A DNA stretch of 11,832 nt from DATKZB01 sp035528235 (GTDB taxonomy: Bacteria > Planctomycetota > Phycisphaerae > FEN-1346). Location: the NCBI GenBank assembly GCA_035528235.1, contig DATKZB010000358.1:1-11832 (forward strand), in the 5' to 3' direction. The stretch's first letter is position 1, and every line of letters starts with the position of its first letter. A program made the position numbers and the translations under genes. The notes below the pieces were generated by a model. The model was given only the letters and a program-made list of their open reading frames with translations, was not told where the DNA came from and searched no databases. Shown piece by piece: positions 1 to 7,952 of the stretch.

Positions 1-15
1 GACCGCCATCAGGCT

Positions 16-73
16 GTAGCGCGGGGGTTTATCCCCCGCGGGATCCTGCGCGGGGGATAAACCCCCGCGCTAC
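16..73. repeat. Perfect 25-bp inverted repeat, hairpin element family 1
   Basis: Arms 16-40 and 49-73 are exact reverse complements separated by 8 nt. Each arm is itself a small hairpin (GCGGGGG, TTTAT, CCCCCGC), so the element can form one long stem or two short ones. A near-identical copy lies at 11366-11440, which makes this a dispersed intergenic repeat. It sits 100 nt past the stop of the zinc-ribbon gene and could block exonucleases or help end its transcript, but there is no T-run typical of an intrinsic terminator. Confidence 0.9.
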
Positions 74-173
74 GGCGCGTAAGTTTCGTTAATGCAAGAG
101 GTTGCGTTCATTGCGGCGCAACAAGTGGCGTTGTAGTACTAAGTGCGGCCTCGCTCACCCCCCGCCCGCGGGC

Positions 174-1256
174 TCACCAGATGTTGTCGGGGTACCCGGG
201 TTTGGAGACGCGTTCCTTGAGGGCGCTGAAGTAGCCTTCGGCATTGCCGAGGTGGATGTTGCGTTCGTTGTCGTCCCAGTGGCGGTTGGCGGAGGCGAGT
301 TCGCGGAGGCCCTGCGTGAGCGTCTGGAACGTGAACTGGGCCCGCTGCTGGACGGTGGTCTGTTCGATAAGGCGCATGTAGGCTTCCACGGCCAGGGTAA
401 CCTTGGCCTCGAACTCGGCCTGGGGGGGATTGGCCTTTCCGGCCGCGGCCGCGGCCAGACCCGCATCGCCCAACGCCAGGCACAATTGCCGGTAGGCCGG
501 GTAGGTGGCCTTCAGGTGGGCCAGGGCCTGGTCGAACTCGGCCTGGCTCTGGGGTTTCCACTGGACGGCCTCGCGTGTCTTGGGCTGCGGAATGAGATAC
601 TGGAGGGCGATGGCCCGGGCATGCAGCGCGTCGGCCAACTCGGCATCCTTCTGGAGGGTGGTCCCGGTAAGGTAGGCGACCACCTCGGTGGGCACCGAGT
701 ACATGTTGTAGGCCTCCTGGAACTGGCCGCGGTTTTCGAGTTTCCTGCCGTCTTCGAGTGCCTTGCGACATCGTTCGCGGGAGGCCGTGACCTGCCCGGC
801 ATGCCACGCCGAGGCGATGAAATACGCGATGAGCCCCGCCAGGGCCACGAAGACGAACGCGCCGATGAGGACCCCCGCCTTGCCGCCGGGGGTGAGCCGG
901 GTGAACCAACTGCCGCGCGCTCCGCCGTACATGATTCCCGGCGACGGCCGGCCGGCCGGCGACGGTCGGGCACTGACCGTCTTGACGGGTGCGGCGGTGG
1001 GCGCCTCGTCGAGCAGGATGGCGTTGCAGTGCGGGCAAATCTGGCTGTCGACCGGCACGTCTTTGTTGCACCGCTTGCATCGTCGCGAGGTGCGAGTCGT
1101 GGCGGCGGTGGGCGCGGCTGGGATCTCGACGCCGCGGCCCTTTCCGCTGGGCACCTTGAGGCTGCGCCGGCAGTTGGGGCAGGTGACGACGGCCCCTGCG
1201 CGGTCCGACTCGACCACCATGCTCCGTCCACACGGACAACGAAACAGGATTGACAT
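174..1256 (-). CDS. Double zinc-ribbon, single-pass membrane protein of unknown function
   Basis: This 360-residue protein has not been assigned a function. The start at 1256 is supported by GAAGGAG six bases upstream of ATG; an in-frame extension to 1433 would run inside the kinase gene and is not credible. A first zinc ribbon is formed by Cys7/Cys9 and Cys26/Cys29 (CPCG ... CPNC) and a second by Cys60/Cys63 and Cys74/Cys77 (CKRC ... CPHC). A low-complexity Pro/Ala linker follows, then one membrane helix at about 126-149. The remaining roughly 210 residues are mostly helical-looking, with EAYNMYS and similar segments reminiscent of helical repeats, but I see no catalytic motif. The gene follows the haem-motif histidine kinase by 22 nt and is probably co-transcribed with it. 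N-terminal ribbons next to a membrane anchor are frequent in planctomycete proteins; a sensing or scaffold role is inference only. Confidence 0.85.
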   Translation of the reverse strand: MSILFRCPCGRSMVVESDRAGAVVTCPNCRRSLKVPSGKGRGVEIPAAPTAATTRTSRRCKRCNKDVPVDSQICPHCNAILLDEAPTAAPVKTVSARPSPAGRPSPGIMYGGARGSWFTRLTPGGKAGVLIGAFVFVALAGLIAYFIASAWHAGQVTASRERCRKALEDGRKLENRGQFQEAYNMYSVPTEVVAYLTGTTLQKDAELADALHARAIALQYLIPQPKTREAVQWKPQSQAEFDQALAHLKATYPAYRQLCLALGDAGLAAAAAGKANPPQAEFEAKVTLAVEAYMRLIEQTTVQQRAQFTFQTLTQGLRELASANRHWDDNERNIHLGNAEGYFSALKERVSKPGYPDNIW

Positions 1257-1278
1257 CGCACGCTCCTTCGCCAGGGGC

Positions 1279-2940
1279 TTACCGCGTCGGCTTACCGTTC
1301 GTCTGGCCGCCGCCCTCGTGATTGTCTGCCAGGTCTTCGGGAGTCCGTCCCTCGGCGTCGCTCGAGTCGACCGGCAACACCACCGTAAAGGTCGACCCGC
1401 TGCCGACCTCGCTCTCGACCGACACCGTTCCACCCAGGAGGCCCGTCAGTTCTTTTACGATTGAGAGGCCCAACCCCGTACCACGATACCGCCTGGTGTA
1501 ACTGGAGTCCAGTTGTGTAAACCGCTCAAAAACGTGGAGTTGCTGGTCGCGCCCGATGCCGGGCCCGGTGTCGCTGACGGCGAAGGCCACCCGCTGGTCC
1601 TGGACGGGGCGGACCTTGAGGCCCACCTGGCCTTCCTCGGTGAACTTGATGGCGTTCGAGAGGAGGTTGTAGAGGATCTGCTGGACCTTGGTGGCGTCGG
1701 TGGTCATGAGGGGCGTGTCGGGGTCCACCTCGTAGGTCAGGCGCAGCGGCGTTTCGCCCAGCATGGGCCGGACCATGTTGCAGACGCTCTCGGCGAGGTC
1801 ACGGGGGACGACCCGCTCGCACCGGACCTGGAGGCGGCCGGCTTCGATCTTCGCCAGGTCGAGGAGGTCGTTGATCATCTCCAGGAGCATGCGGCCGCTC
1901 GACAGGATGTTGTCGGCGTAGCGGCCGAGTTTCGGGTTGTCCTCGACGGCGGGGGCGTCGCTCAGGATCTGGGCGAACCCCAGGATCGAGTTCAGGGGCG
2001 TCCGCAGTTCGTGGCTCATGGTGGCGACGAACTTGGTCTTGACCTGGTTGGTCTCGAACAGGGCGACGTTGGCCTTGGCGAGTTCGTCGAGTTTGGCGTC
2101 GCGGGTCTCGGTGGCGGCCCGAAGGTCGGCCTGGACCTTCGCGAGTTCGTCGAGCATGTGGTTGAGGGCCTCGCTGAGGGCCTCGAGTTCGTTGCCGGTG
2201 TCGATCTCGCTTCGGACCTGGAGGTCGCCCTCGCTGACGCGGTCGGCCACGTCTTTCAGGTGCTGCACCGGCCGCACCACCATGTAGCGGAACACGGCGT
2301 AGAAGACGGCCATCGAGACGATGACCACGAGGACGGCGGCCGCGATGAGGACGATGCGGTTCGCCAGGAGCATGTTGTGGCGGTCCTCGACGTCGAGTTC
2401 CAGGGCGATGGCCCCCATGAGTTCGCCCGGCTGGAACGTGAAGTGGCAGGCCATGCACTCGTTCTCGGCCCGCAACGCCTGCACGTACAGAAACGTCTCG
2501 CCGGAGGTCTGCCCGAGCCGGACCTCCTTGGGGTGTTTCAGGAAAACCTGGATGGCCTCGGCCGGGAAGCCGGTGACCGACGCCGGGGGTTTCTGGGGCT
2601 GTCCCGGCTCGGCCGGGGCCACGCGGATGAGGGTGGCCCCTTTCTCGCCCGCGGGGGTGCCGAAGCGGCGGAGCAGTTCGGCCCGCTTGGCGGCGAGTTG
2701 GTCGGCGCCGCTGGGTTGGTTGGCATCGGCGGGCGGCGCCGTAAAGGCGACCGCGTGGATGTTCTGAAGGTACGACCGGGCCATCGCGCCCGCCCGTTGA
2801 GGGTCGCCGTACTGGGCCAGGCGTTCCATCTGCCACCACGGCCACCACAGGCACGCCACGACGGTCAGGAGGATGAAGAGGCCGAAGATGAGGCGGCTCT
2901 TGCGCTCCAGCGTCGTTCTGAGGGCGCGTCGTTTGGCCAT
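1279..2940 (-). CDS. Membrane sensor histidine kinase with extracytoplasmic c-type haem motif
   Basis: This 553-residue kinase autophosphorylates on histidine and should pass phosphate to a response regulator that is not in the window. Visible parts in order are: TM1 at about 18-36; an extracytoplasmic domain at about 37-195 containing CMACH at 162-166, a CXXCH haem-c attachment motif, followed by PGELMGAIAL; TM2 at about 196-218; a HAMP linker at about 219-275; and a short coiled coil. The dimerisation domain has phospho-acceptor His310 in SHELRTPLNS. The ATPase domain has the N box (NLLSNAIKFT near 425-434), G1 box DTGPGIG (457-463) and G2 box GTGLGLS (487-493). The sensor region resembles the Tll0287-like (DUF3365) haem domains, suggesting redox or gas sensing; that assignment is inference from the CXXCH context. 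The start lies 16 nt after dapA with no clear ribosome binding site, implying translational coupling or a weak start. No receiver domain is fused. Confidence 0.93.
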   Translation of the reverse strand: MAKRRALRTTLERKSRLIFGLFILLTVVACLWWPWWQMERLAQYGDPQRAGAMARSYLQNIHAVAFTAPPADANQPSGADQLAAKRAELLRRFGTPAGEKGATLIRVAPAEPGQPQKPPASVTGFPAEAIQVFLKHPKEVRLGQTSGETFLYVQALRAENECMACHFTFQPGELMGAIALELDVEDRHNMLLANRIVLIAAAVLVVIVSMAVFYAVFRYMVVRPVQHLKDVADRVSEGDLQVRSEIDTGNELEALSEALNHMLDELAKVQADLRAATETRDAKLDELAKANVALFETNQVKTKFVATMSHELRTPLNSILGFAQILSDAPAVEDNPKLGRYADNILSSGRMLLEMINDLLDLAKIEAGRLQVRCERVVPRDLAESVCNMVRPMLGETPLRLTYEVDPDTPLMTTDATKVQQILYNLLSNAIKFTEEGQVGLKVRPVQDQRVAFAVSDTGPGIGRDQQLHVFERFTQLDSSYTRRYRGTGLGLSIVKELTGLLGGTVSVESEVGSGSTFTVVLPVDSSDAEGRTPEDLADNHEGGGQTNGKPTR

Positions 2941-2956
2941 GCCGGATGGTCCCGGG

Positions 2957-3826
2957 CTAGAGAAGGCCGTAATCGGTCATCGCCTGCCGCAGCGTCTCGG
3001 CCGCGGCCGGCGTCAGGTCGGTCAGCGGGAGCCGTTTCTCGTCCGATTCCAGGAGCCCCGCCCACTTCATGGCGGTCTTGACGGGAATCGGATTGGTCTC
3101 GACGAACATGGCGCGGCACAGGGGGAACAGGCGGCGGTGGGCCTGGCGGGCGGCCGCAAGGTTGCCGGCCAACATGGCGTCGGTCAGGCGTTTGACGTCT
3201 TCGGGCACGAGGTTCGCCACGACGCTGATGACGCCCTCGGCCCCGAGGGCCATGAGCGGCAGCGTGAGCGAATCGTCGCCCGAGAGGACCACGAGGTCGC
3301 ACCGCGCCAGGATTTCGCTCGTCTGGTCCATCGAGCCGGTGGCTTCCTTGATGCCGACGACCTGGTCGAGTTCGGCCAGCCGGGCTACGGTCTCGGGCGT
3401 CATCGAGACGCTGGTCCGCCCGGGGATGTTGTAGAGGATCATCGGCAGGTCGACGGCCTCGGCGAGGGTCGCGAAGTGCCGGTACAGCCCTTCCTGCGTG
3501 GGCTTGTTGTAGTACGGGCAGACCTGGAGCGAGGCGTCGGCGCCGGCGTCCTTGGCGAACCGCGTCAACTCGATGGCCTCGGCCGTGGCGTTTCCGCCGG
3601 TGCCCGCGACGACGGGCACGCGGCCGGCGGCGCGGCGGACGACCGTCTCGATGATCTTCTCGTGTTCGGCCACGTTGACGGTCGGGCTCTCGCCGGTCGT
3701 GCCGACGGGCACCAGGCCGTCGGTGCCCTGGTCGACGTGCCAGTCGACGAGCCGCTCGATGCCGGCGTAATCGACCTCGCCCCCCTTGAAGGGCGTGACG
3801 AGGGCAACCAGCGTTCCGGTAAACAT
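2957..3826 (-). CDS. dapA: 4-hydroxy-tetrahydrodipicolinate synthase
   Basis: DapA condenses pyruvate with aspartate semialdehyde, the first committed step of lysine and diaminopimelate synthesis in the cytoplasm. The 289-residue product matches the family's usual length. Visible family marks are GTTGES (42-47), the tyrosine of LYNIPGRTS (Tyr132, with Arg137) and the Schiff-base lysine in GIKEAT (Lys160). The start at 3826 is chosen because an AGGAGG lies immediately upstream; the in-frame ATG at 3841 would put that ribosome binding site inside the coding region. It heads a three-gene cluster with the histidine kinase and zinc-ribbon gene, spaced by 16 and 22 nt. Its upstream region is occupied by hairpin repeats and I see no convincing promoter. 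Other aldolases of the same superfamily (N-acetylneuraminate lyase and keto-sugar aldolases) share the fold, but the motif set fits DapA best. Confidence 0.96.
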   Translation of the reverse strand: MFTGTLVALVTPFKGGEVDYAGIERLVDWHVDQGTDGLVPVGTTGESPTVNVAEHEKIIETVVRRAAGRVPVVAGTGGNATAEAIELTRFAKDAGADASLQVCPYYNKPTQEGLYRHFATLAEAVDLPMILYNIPGRTSVSMTPETVARLAELDQVVGIKEATGSMDQTSEILARCDLVVLSGDDSLTLPLMALGAEGVISVVANLVPEDVKRLTDAMLAGNLAAARQAHRRLFPLCRAMFVETNPIPVKTAMKWAGLLESDEKRLPLTDLTPAAAETLRQAMTDYGLL

Positions 3827-3841
3827 AGACTCCTCCTGCAC

Positions 3842-3960
3842 AATCCTACAGTGCCACTTCGCTACTCCATCCCGCCTGGCGGCCTTCCTAGGCCGCCAGG
3901 GACACGCATCAAGCCCGATCGCGGCGGCCTAGGAAGGCCGCCGCGCGGCAAGTAGCGCTG
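3842..3960. repeat. Paired inverted hairpin repeats, family 2
   Basis: Two hairpins lie in opposite orientation: 3875-3884/3891-3900 (10-bp stem, loop TTCCTA) and 3920-3929/3936-3945 (10-bp stem, loop TAGGAA). The core GGCGGCCTTCCTAGGCCGCC recurs in both, and the flanking ACTTGCCGCGC sequence of the second recurs at the right end of the window from 11792. The left flank AATCCTACA is also shared with that copy. The arrangement resembles REP/BIME intergenic elements. It fills nearly all of the 201-nt gap between dapA and the CreD-like gene. Confidence 0.85.
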
Positions 3961-4027
3961 CAGGAGTAAGAAGCCCGTCAGAACGGCTATTTTACCCGCC
4001 CGCGACGTGATGTCCAGACGTTGCGAC

Positions 4028-5218
4028 TTAGACGGCCGGCGGCACGCGCGGCCCCGGGGGGACGGCCGGCTGGGCGAAGACCTCGTCCCAGGCCACCCTG
4101 GCCGTGGCCACCATCAGCACCGCCAGCGTGATGACTGCCACGATGACGACCGTCAGGCCCGTGTTGTCGGGCCAGAAGAAGGCGTAACTGAACCCGATGA
4201 GGTACACCAGTTGGGCCACGCCCACGTAGACCACGGCAAACTTCACACCGGCCACCATCCGCATGTAGTTGACCACCAGGAACACGCTGACGGCCGCGCA
4301 AATCCAGAACGCGTAGTGGATGTCGATCTTGTCCACCAGGTACGCCAGCAGAATGTGGAACGCGAAGAATCCCGCCGAGACAAAGAGGTAATGCATCGGG
4401 TGCAGCGGCACCTTCCTCAGGACGACGATCGTAAAGAGCACCGTGAAGAAGAACAGCAGGCTGACGGGGGCGAAGAACGACATCCGCCCGACGATGGGGC
4501 CGGCGTTGACCCGGGCGGGCATCTCGATGCCGATCTGCTGGCGGGTGCTGCGGTTTTCGAACCGCCACTCGGCCTCCATGCCCCCCGGCACCGGCTTGGC
4601 CGGTTCGGGCGTCGGGCTGGCCGAGCCTTTCGGGTAGTCGATCTCGACGAAATTCGTCGTGGCCGTCAGCGAGAACTTCTTCAGGACCGCCGTCTCGTCG
4701 CCGCTGCCGGCGAAGTCGTAGACCCACCGGTCGCGCCCCTGCGTCCGGTACGTGACGACCACCGTGTGTTCCTCGGGGCCGGCCGGCAGGGGGACGACGA
4801 ACTCGTTGCCGTGCTTGGCGTCGGTGACGTCCAGGGCCTGGCCGTCGAACGTCACCGAGAGGTTCTCGAACACGCGGGCCTTGCCGGGCAGCGGAAACGT
4901 GAACGCGGCCGGCGCGGCCCGGTTCGCCGGCCGGGCAACCTTGTACGTGCCCGTGAACTCGGCCGTGTACGTGCTGAACCAGACGAGCCCCATGTACCGG
5001 TCCTGGTGGTTGAGGTCGACCGTCACGGTGCTCTCGACCGGGTCGGGCGACGGCGCGGGCTGCACCAGGCCGGAGGGGCCCCACCGGGCGTCCACCTCGG
5101 GGCCCAGTCGGTCGCTCTGGCTCTCGGTGCGAAAGTAAATCGTGCTGCCCAGGATGACCCACCCGATGCTGACGATGACGTAGATGACGGCGATCATGAA
5201 GAGGCGGAATGCGTTCAC
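4028..5218 (-). CDS. CreD-like inner membrane protein
   Basis: This 396-residue multi-pass membrane protein has one N-terminal helix (about 7-27), a large extracytoplasmic beta-rich domain (about 28-245), then five helices at about 247-267, 276-295, 301-320, 324-348 and 355-374. The topology and the segment LRKVPLHPMHYLFVSAGFF, followed by helices and a terminal Arg/Trp-rich end, fit the C-terminal half of the CreD inner membrane family. CreD in enterobacteria belongs to the CreBC regulon and affects envelope stress and colicin tolerance, but its biochemical role is unknown. The start is GTG with AAAGGA seven bases upstream. No creB or creC is adjacent. The gene lies 93 nt downstream of the putative endonuclease and no promoter is evident in that gap. 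The CreD assignment is by pattern memory, not alignment. Confidence 0.75.
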   Translation of the reverse strand: MNAFRLFMIAVIYVIVSIGWVILGSTIYFRTESQSDRLGPEVDARWGPSGLVQPAPSPDPVESTVTVDLNHQDRYMGLVWFSTYTAEFTGTYKVARPANRAAPAAFTFPLPGKARVFENLSVTFDGQALDVTDAKHGNEFVVPLPAGPEEHTVVVTYRTQGRDRWVYDFAGSGDETAVLKKFSLTATTNFVEIDYPKGSASPTPEPAKPVPGGMEAEWRFENRSTRQQIGIEMPARVNAGPIVGRMSFFAPVSLLFFFTVLFTIVVLRKVPLHPMHYLFVSAGFFAFHILLAYLVDKIDIHYAFWICAAVSVFLVVNYMRMVAGVKFAVVYVGVAQLVYLIGFSYAFFWPDNTGLTVVIVAVITLAVLMVATARVAWDEVFAQPAVPPGPRVPPAV

Positions 5219-5311
5219 GAGGCGTTCCTTTCCGCATGGGCCGGTGCCGGCCGGCCTCGACGGGGGCGTGGCAAGCGGGAGTCTTAAAGCCGCGGGTTCG
5301 TGCCCCGGCGG

Positions 5312-5926
5312 TCATTCCTTGGCGCCGTTGCAGGGAACGGGTTTTCCGCCCCTGACGGCGACGTCCTTGCGCGAGTAGACGGCCTTGCCTTTCAGCCTGC
5401 TGGCCGGATTCTTCACGCCAAAGGTGTGGGTCCTGCCTCCGCCGCTCTTGCCCGCGCTGCTTTTTTCGTATTTCCAGTCAGACTTTTTGAGGAAGACAAT
5501 ATCCACCCGCCAGATGACGACAGGCCTGCCGGATTGGAGCGTGTGCGTGGGGTCGATGAGATACCGCCACACGATATACCAGCCCGGGTGGTCATAATGG
5601 GATTGGATCGCCCACGGCCGCTTGCTTGCCTTGCTTTCAAGACAATGCTCAGGCGGCGGCTTGTCGCCCGTGCCACGGCGTTTCAGGTCCGGAAACCGCT
5701 GCTGTGCCGTGTCAAGGTGACGCGGTTTCTCGTAGTTGCTTACGGCATCCAAGCCCTTGGTTCCGAACATGCCCACCAGGGCGCTGAACACGTTGGCCTG
5801 CTCATAGTAGACCTCGATCAGGTCGGCCAATTCCCTCTCGATGTATTCAATGGTGCGGCGGATGGCGCCGCAGTCCAGTCCTGCGGGGAGCGGAACAGAG
5901 CGGTCGAAATCAGCCTGCTGTGCCAT
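5312..5926 (-). CDS. Putative type II restriction endonuclease partner of the methyltransferase
   Basis: I do not recognise the specific family of this 204-residue protein. Residues 79-80 (FPD) followed by E97-S-K99 (LESKAS) make a plausible PD-(D/E)XK nuclease core: an acidic residue, about 16 residues, then E-x-K. Supporting signs are its size, the following segment YDHPGWYIVWRYLID, which looks like a hydrophobic core strand or helix, and a basic Gly/Lys-rich C-terminal third (about 148-196). ATG at 5926 is chosen because a strong GGGAGG lies nine bases upstream; it overlaps the end of the methyltransferase gene by 17 nt, implying translational coupling. Base composition here is clearly lower in GC than the flanks (for example around 5461-5520), which fits acquisition by transfer. 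It could instead be another DNA-binding or accessory protein of the modification gene. The function is inferred from linkage plus motif. Confidence 0.6.
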   Translation of the reverse strand: MAQQADFDRSVPLPAGLDCGAIRRTIEYIERELADLIEVYYEQANVFSALVGMFGTKGLDAVSNYEKPRHLDTAQQRFPDLKRRGTGDKPPPEHCLESKASKRPWAIQSHYDHPGWYIVWRYLIDPTHTLQSGRPVVIWRVDIVFLKKSDWKYEKSSAGKSGGGRTHTFGVKNPASRLKGKAVYSRKDVAVRGGKPVPCNGAKE

Positions 5927-6878
5927 TGCCGTTGCCCTCCCTGGGCACGTATTCCGCCAGCAGCACAATGGCCTTCCTGGCCATTTTGAAGTACTCGGCG
6001 TCGTGCTCCAGCCCGATGCTCCTCACACCGCAGGCGCACGCGGCTGCAATCGTGGAACCGGACCCCATGAAGGGGTCGAGGATGGTGCCCTCTGCGCATG
6101 GCAGTGCGGCACGGACGATCCGGCGCAGAAACGCTTGCGGCTTCAGGGAAGGGTGCGGGGCGATCCTGCGCTCGTGCCCTCGTGCCGGGGAAGAGAAAAT
6201 CAGGTCCCTGAAAGGCTCCTCCTCGGAGATGCGCCGAAGCCCCCCCGTCCTCCACTTGCGCAGGTTGTCCTGCACGCGCCCTTCGCAGGGCTTGCGGAAC
6301 AGCCCCCACGGTTCCCAGCAGGACCTTGGCATCACGCTCACGTCCGCGAATTCCTTGTGGGCATTCTTCGGCCTGTCGCCGCCACGAAGCGTATGAACGA
6401 CCCGGATGATCTCGCCCCGCTTCTCGAAACCGGCTGCGATGAAGGGCTCATACACCAGATAGGACACGAGCGGGTTCGTGGCAATAAAGACGTGTGCCCC
6501 CGGCACCACCACCCGCATCAATTCCTTGGCGAGATGGTCGAAGAAACGGCGCAAGTCCTGCCGGTCCTTCTCTGTCAGGACCGTAAAGCGAGGCAGCGGA
6601 CGCCGCTTGCATCCGTCGAACGACGGTGGAATACGCCACACCCCACCGTTGCCATTCCGCATCTTGTCAAGTTGTCCCGGCGTATACTCCAACAGGCCGT
6701 ACGGCGGGTCGGTGACCACGGCATGGATACTGCTGGCCTTGGCCTGCGCAAGCCACTCGAAGGCGTCTGTCCGGTAAATGGTGTACGTCGGGCGCGCACG
6801 GGACGACGGGTTGACCTCGAACAGCATGTTCCGCGGCACCGTGGCGGTGACGCATGTTGTTTTCGGGGTGGTGGGCAT
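5910..6878 (-). CDS. DNA methyltransferase, beta-class (N6-adenine or N4-cytosine)
   Basis: The enzyme transfers a methyl group from S-adenosylmethionine to an exocyclic amino group in DNA. Motif IV, DPPYG (57-61), precedes the SAM-binding motif I, DPFMGSGST (268-276). HPSLKP (242-247) lies just before it and SIGLEHDAEYFKMA just after. This IV-then-I order defines the beta class. DPPY is usual for adenine methylation, though N4-cytosine cannot be excluded. The length from ATG 6878 is 322 residues, normal for the class. Start choice is uncertain: 6878 has only a distant GGAGG, a TTG exists at 6905, and ATG 6827 has no clear ribosome binding site. The gene overlaps the putative endonuclease by 17 nt. 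It has lower GC than surrounding genes and sits between housekeeping pdxJ and a membrane protein, as expected for an inserted restriction-modification cassette. The target sequence cannot be predicted. Confidence 0.92.
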   Translation of the reverse strand: MPTTPKTTCVTATVPRNMLFEVNPSSRARPTYTIYRTDAFEWLAQAKASSIHAVVTDPPYGLLEYTPGQLDKMRNGNGGVWRIPPSFDGCKRRPLPRFTVLTEKDRQDLRRFFDHLAKELMRVVVPGAHVFIATNPLVSYLVYEPFIAAGFEKRGEIIRVVHTLRGGDRPKNAHKEFADVSVMPRSCWEPWGLFRKPCEGRVQDNLRKWRTGGLRRISEEEPFRDLIFSSPARGHERRIAPHPSLKPQAFLRRIVRAALPCAEGTILDPFMGSGSTIAAACACGVRSIGLEHDAEYFKMARKAIVLLAEYVPREGNGNGTAG

Positions 6879-6995
6879 ACGGCTTGTGGGGGCTGCCTCC
6901 GGCAATGTCCCTACCTCATCCGTATTGTGAAGGGCCCGGCGGGCGAAGTCCAGACCCGATTTTGGGCCCGTATTCCCCGGCGCTGCTGGGCCTCA

Positions 6996-7721
6996 TTACC
7001 TGTCGTTCGTCTCAATCAGCCGTACCATCTCGCGCACGGCGTCGCGCAGGCCCACGAAGACGGCCCGGCAGATGATGCTGTGGCCGATGTTGAGTTCTTC
7101 CATGCCCGCGATGGTGGCCACGGGCCGCACGTTCGTGTAGTTGAGTCCGTGCCCGGCGTGGACCACCAGGCCCAGGCCCTGGGCCCGCCGGGCGCCCTCG
7201 ACCAGGCGGGCCAGTTGGCGCGTCCGCTCGGCGTCGTCGGTGGCGTTGGCGTACTCGCCCGTGTGGAACTCGATGGCCTCGGCCCCCGTCCGGGCGGCCG
7301 CCTCGATCTCGTCCGCCGTCGGATCGATGAAATGGCTCACCACGATGCCCGCGTCCTGGAGCCGCTTGACGGTCTCGGTAACGCGGGTCTCCTGGGCGGC
7401 CACGGCCAGGCCGCCCTCGGTCGTCAGTTCCTGGCGGCCTTCCGGCACGAGCGTGGCCTGGTGCGGCCGCGCGCCACAGGCCACCTCGACCATCGCCTGG
7501 GTCACGGCCATTTCGAGGTTCAGTTTGACCTGGACGGTTTGGCGCAGGATTTCCAGATCGCGGTCCTGGATGTGCCGGCGGTCTTCGCGCAGGTGGATGG
7601 TAATGCAGGCGGCCCCGCCCAGTTCGGCCTCGGCGGCCGCCCAGACGGGGTCGGGTTCCACGCCGCCGCGCGCCTGGCGGATGGTGGCCACATGGTCAAT
7701 GTTCACGCCCAGATGAGGCAT
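6996..7721 (-). CDS. pdxJ: Pyridoxine 5'-phosphate synthase
   Basis: PdxJ closes the ring of pyridoxine 5'-phosphate from 1-deoxy-D-xylulose 5-phosphate and 3-amino-2-oxopropyl phosphate, in the DXP-dependent vitamin B6 route. The 241-residue product has the family length. Characteristic segments are GVNIDHVATIRQ (5-16), HLREDRRH (43-50), NLE (68-70), VPE (92-94), EFHTG (151-155), HAGHGLN (188-194) and ELNIGHSII (209-217). The start at 7721 fits the family N-terminus and has GGAGGG about ten bases upstream. The reading frame stays open to 7859, but that extension overlaps a separate small gene and lacks family support. It lies downstream of the promoter at 7913-7941 and the small basic protein gene. 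An 8-bp GC hairpin (7749-7766) lies between the two cistrons. Confidence 0.97.
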   Translation of the reverse strand: MPHLGVNIDHVATIRQARGGVEPDPVWAAAEAELGGAACITIHLREDRRHIQDRDLEILRQTVQVKLNLEMAVTQAMVEVACGARPHQATLVPEGRQELTTEGGLAVAAQETRVTETVKRLQDAGIVVSHFIDPTADEIEAAARTGAEAIEFHTGEYANATDDAERTRQLARLVEGARRAQGLGLVVHAGHGLNYTNVRPVATIAGMEELNIGHSIICRAVFVGLRDAVREMVRLIETNDR

Positions 7722-7748
7722 CCGCGCGCGTCCCTCCACGCTCCTGAC

Positions 7749-7766
7749 GGCCCCCGGGCGGGGGCC
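7749..7766 (-). other. Intercistronic GC hairpin before pdxJ
   Basis: GGCCCCCG (7749-7756) and CGGGGGCC (7759-7766) can pair perfectly around a 2-nt centre; the working loop would be wider. It begins 8 nt after the stop of the small basic gene and ends before the pdxJ ribosome binding site. There is no T-run, so it is not an intrinsic terminator. It might stabilise the transcript end or modulate pdxJ translation. Confidence 0.5.
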
Positions 7767-7774
7767 CGCTCGAC

Positions 7775-7855
7775 TTACTGCATCTTGTGCCGCCGTTTCC
7801 AGCGCATGTGTCTCTTTTTGCTGCCGACTTTGCGGCGACGTCGTTGTTTTGGCAC
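7775..7855 (-). CDS. 26-residue, extremely basic small protein, possible ribosomal accessory protein
   Basis: A GTG start at 7855 sits seven bases after a perfect AGGAGG, and the frame closes with TAA at 7775. The product starts MPKQRRRRKVGS and continues KKRHMRWKRRHKMQ: 14 of 26 residues are Lys or Arg and two more are His, with no acidic residue. That composition and size fit tiny rRNA-binding proteins. The GS...RRHK spacing loosely recalls the AURKAIP1/COX24 (mS38-like) domain and bacterial relatives of it; this is pattern recall only and would need a profile search. The alternative ATG at 7859 is in another frame (the pdxJ frame) and lies only three bases from the ribosome binding site, so ribosomes should prefer the GTG. 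It is expressed from the promoter at 7913-7941, ahead of pdxJ. Too short for most gene callers. Confidence 0.68.
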   Translation of the reverse strand: MPKQRRRRKVGSKKRHMRWKRRHKMQ

Positions 7856-7912
7856 GCATTAGCCTCCTGTTGCCGGCTGGCGCAAGGCCGACTCGGCCCT
7901 GCCGCCCGCACC

Positions 7913-7941
7913 CTTAGACCATAAGTCGGGCCGAATGTCAA
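7913..7941 (-). promoter_or_regulatory. Sigma70-type promoter for small basic gene and pdxJ
   Basis: The -35 is a perfect TTGACA (7936-7941). A 17-bp spacer separates it from TCTAAG (7913-7918), a 4/6 match to TATAAT. It begins directly after the dprA stop codon (7953). The predicted leader of about 50 nt can form an 8-bp hairpin (GCAGGGCC/GGCCTTGC, one G-T pair) around GAGTC before the AGGAGG. Confidence 0.65.
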
Positions 7942-7952
7942 CGCCTGCGCGC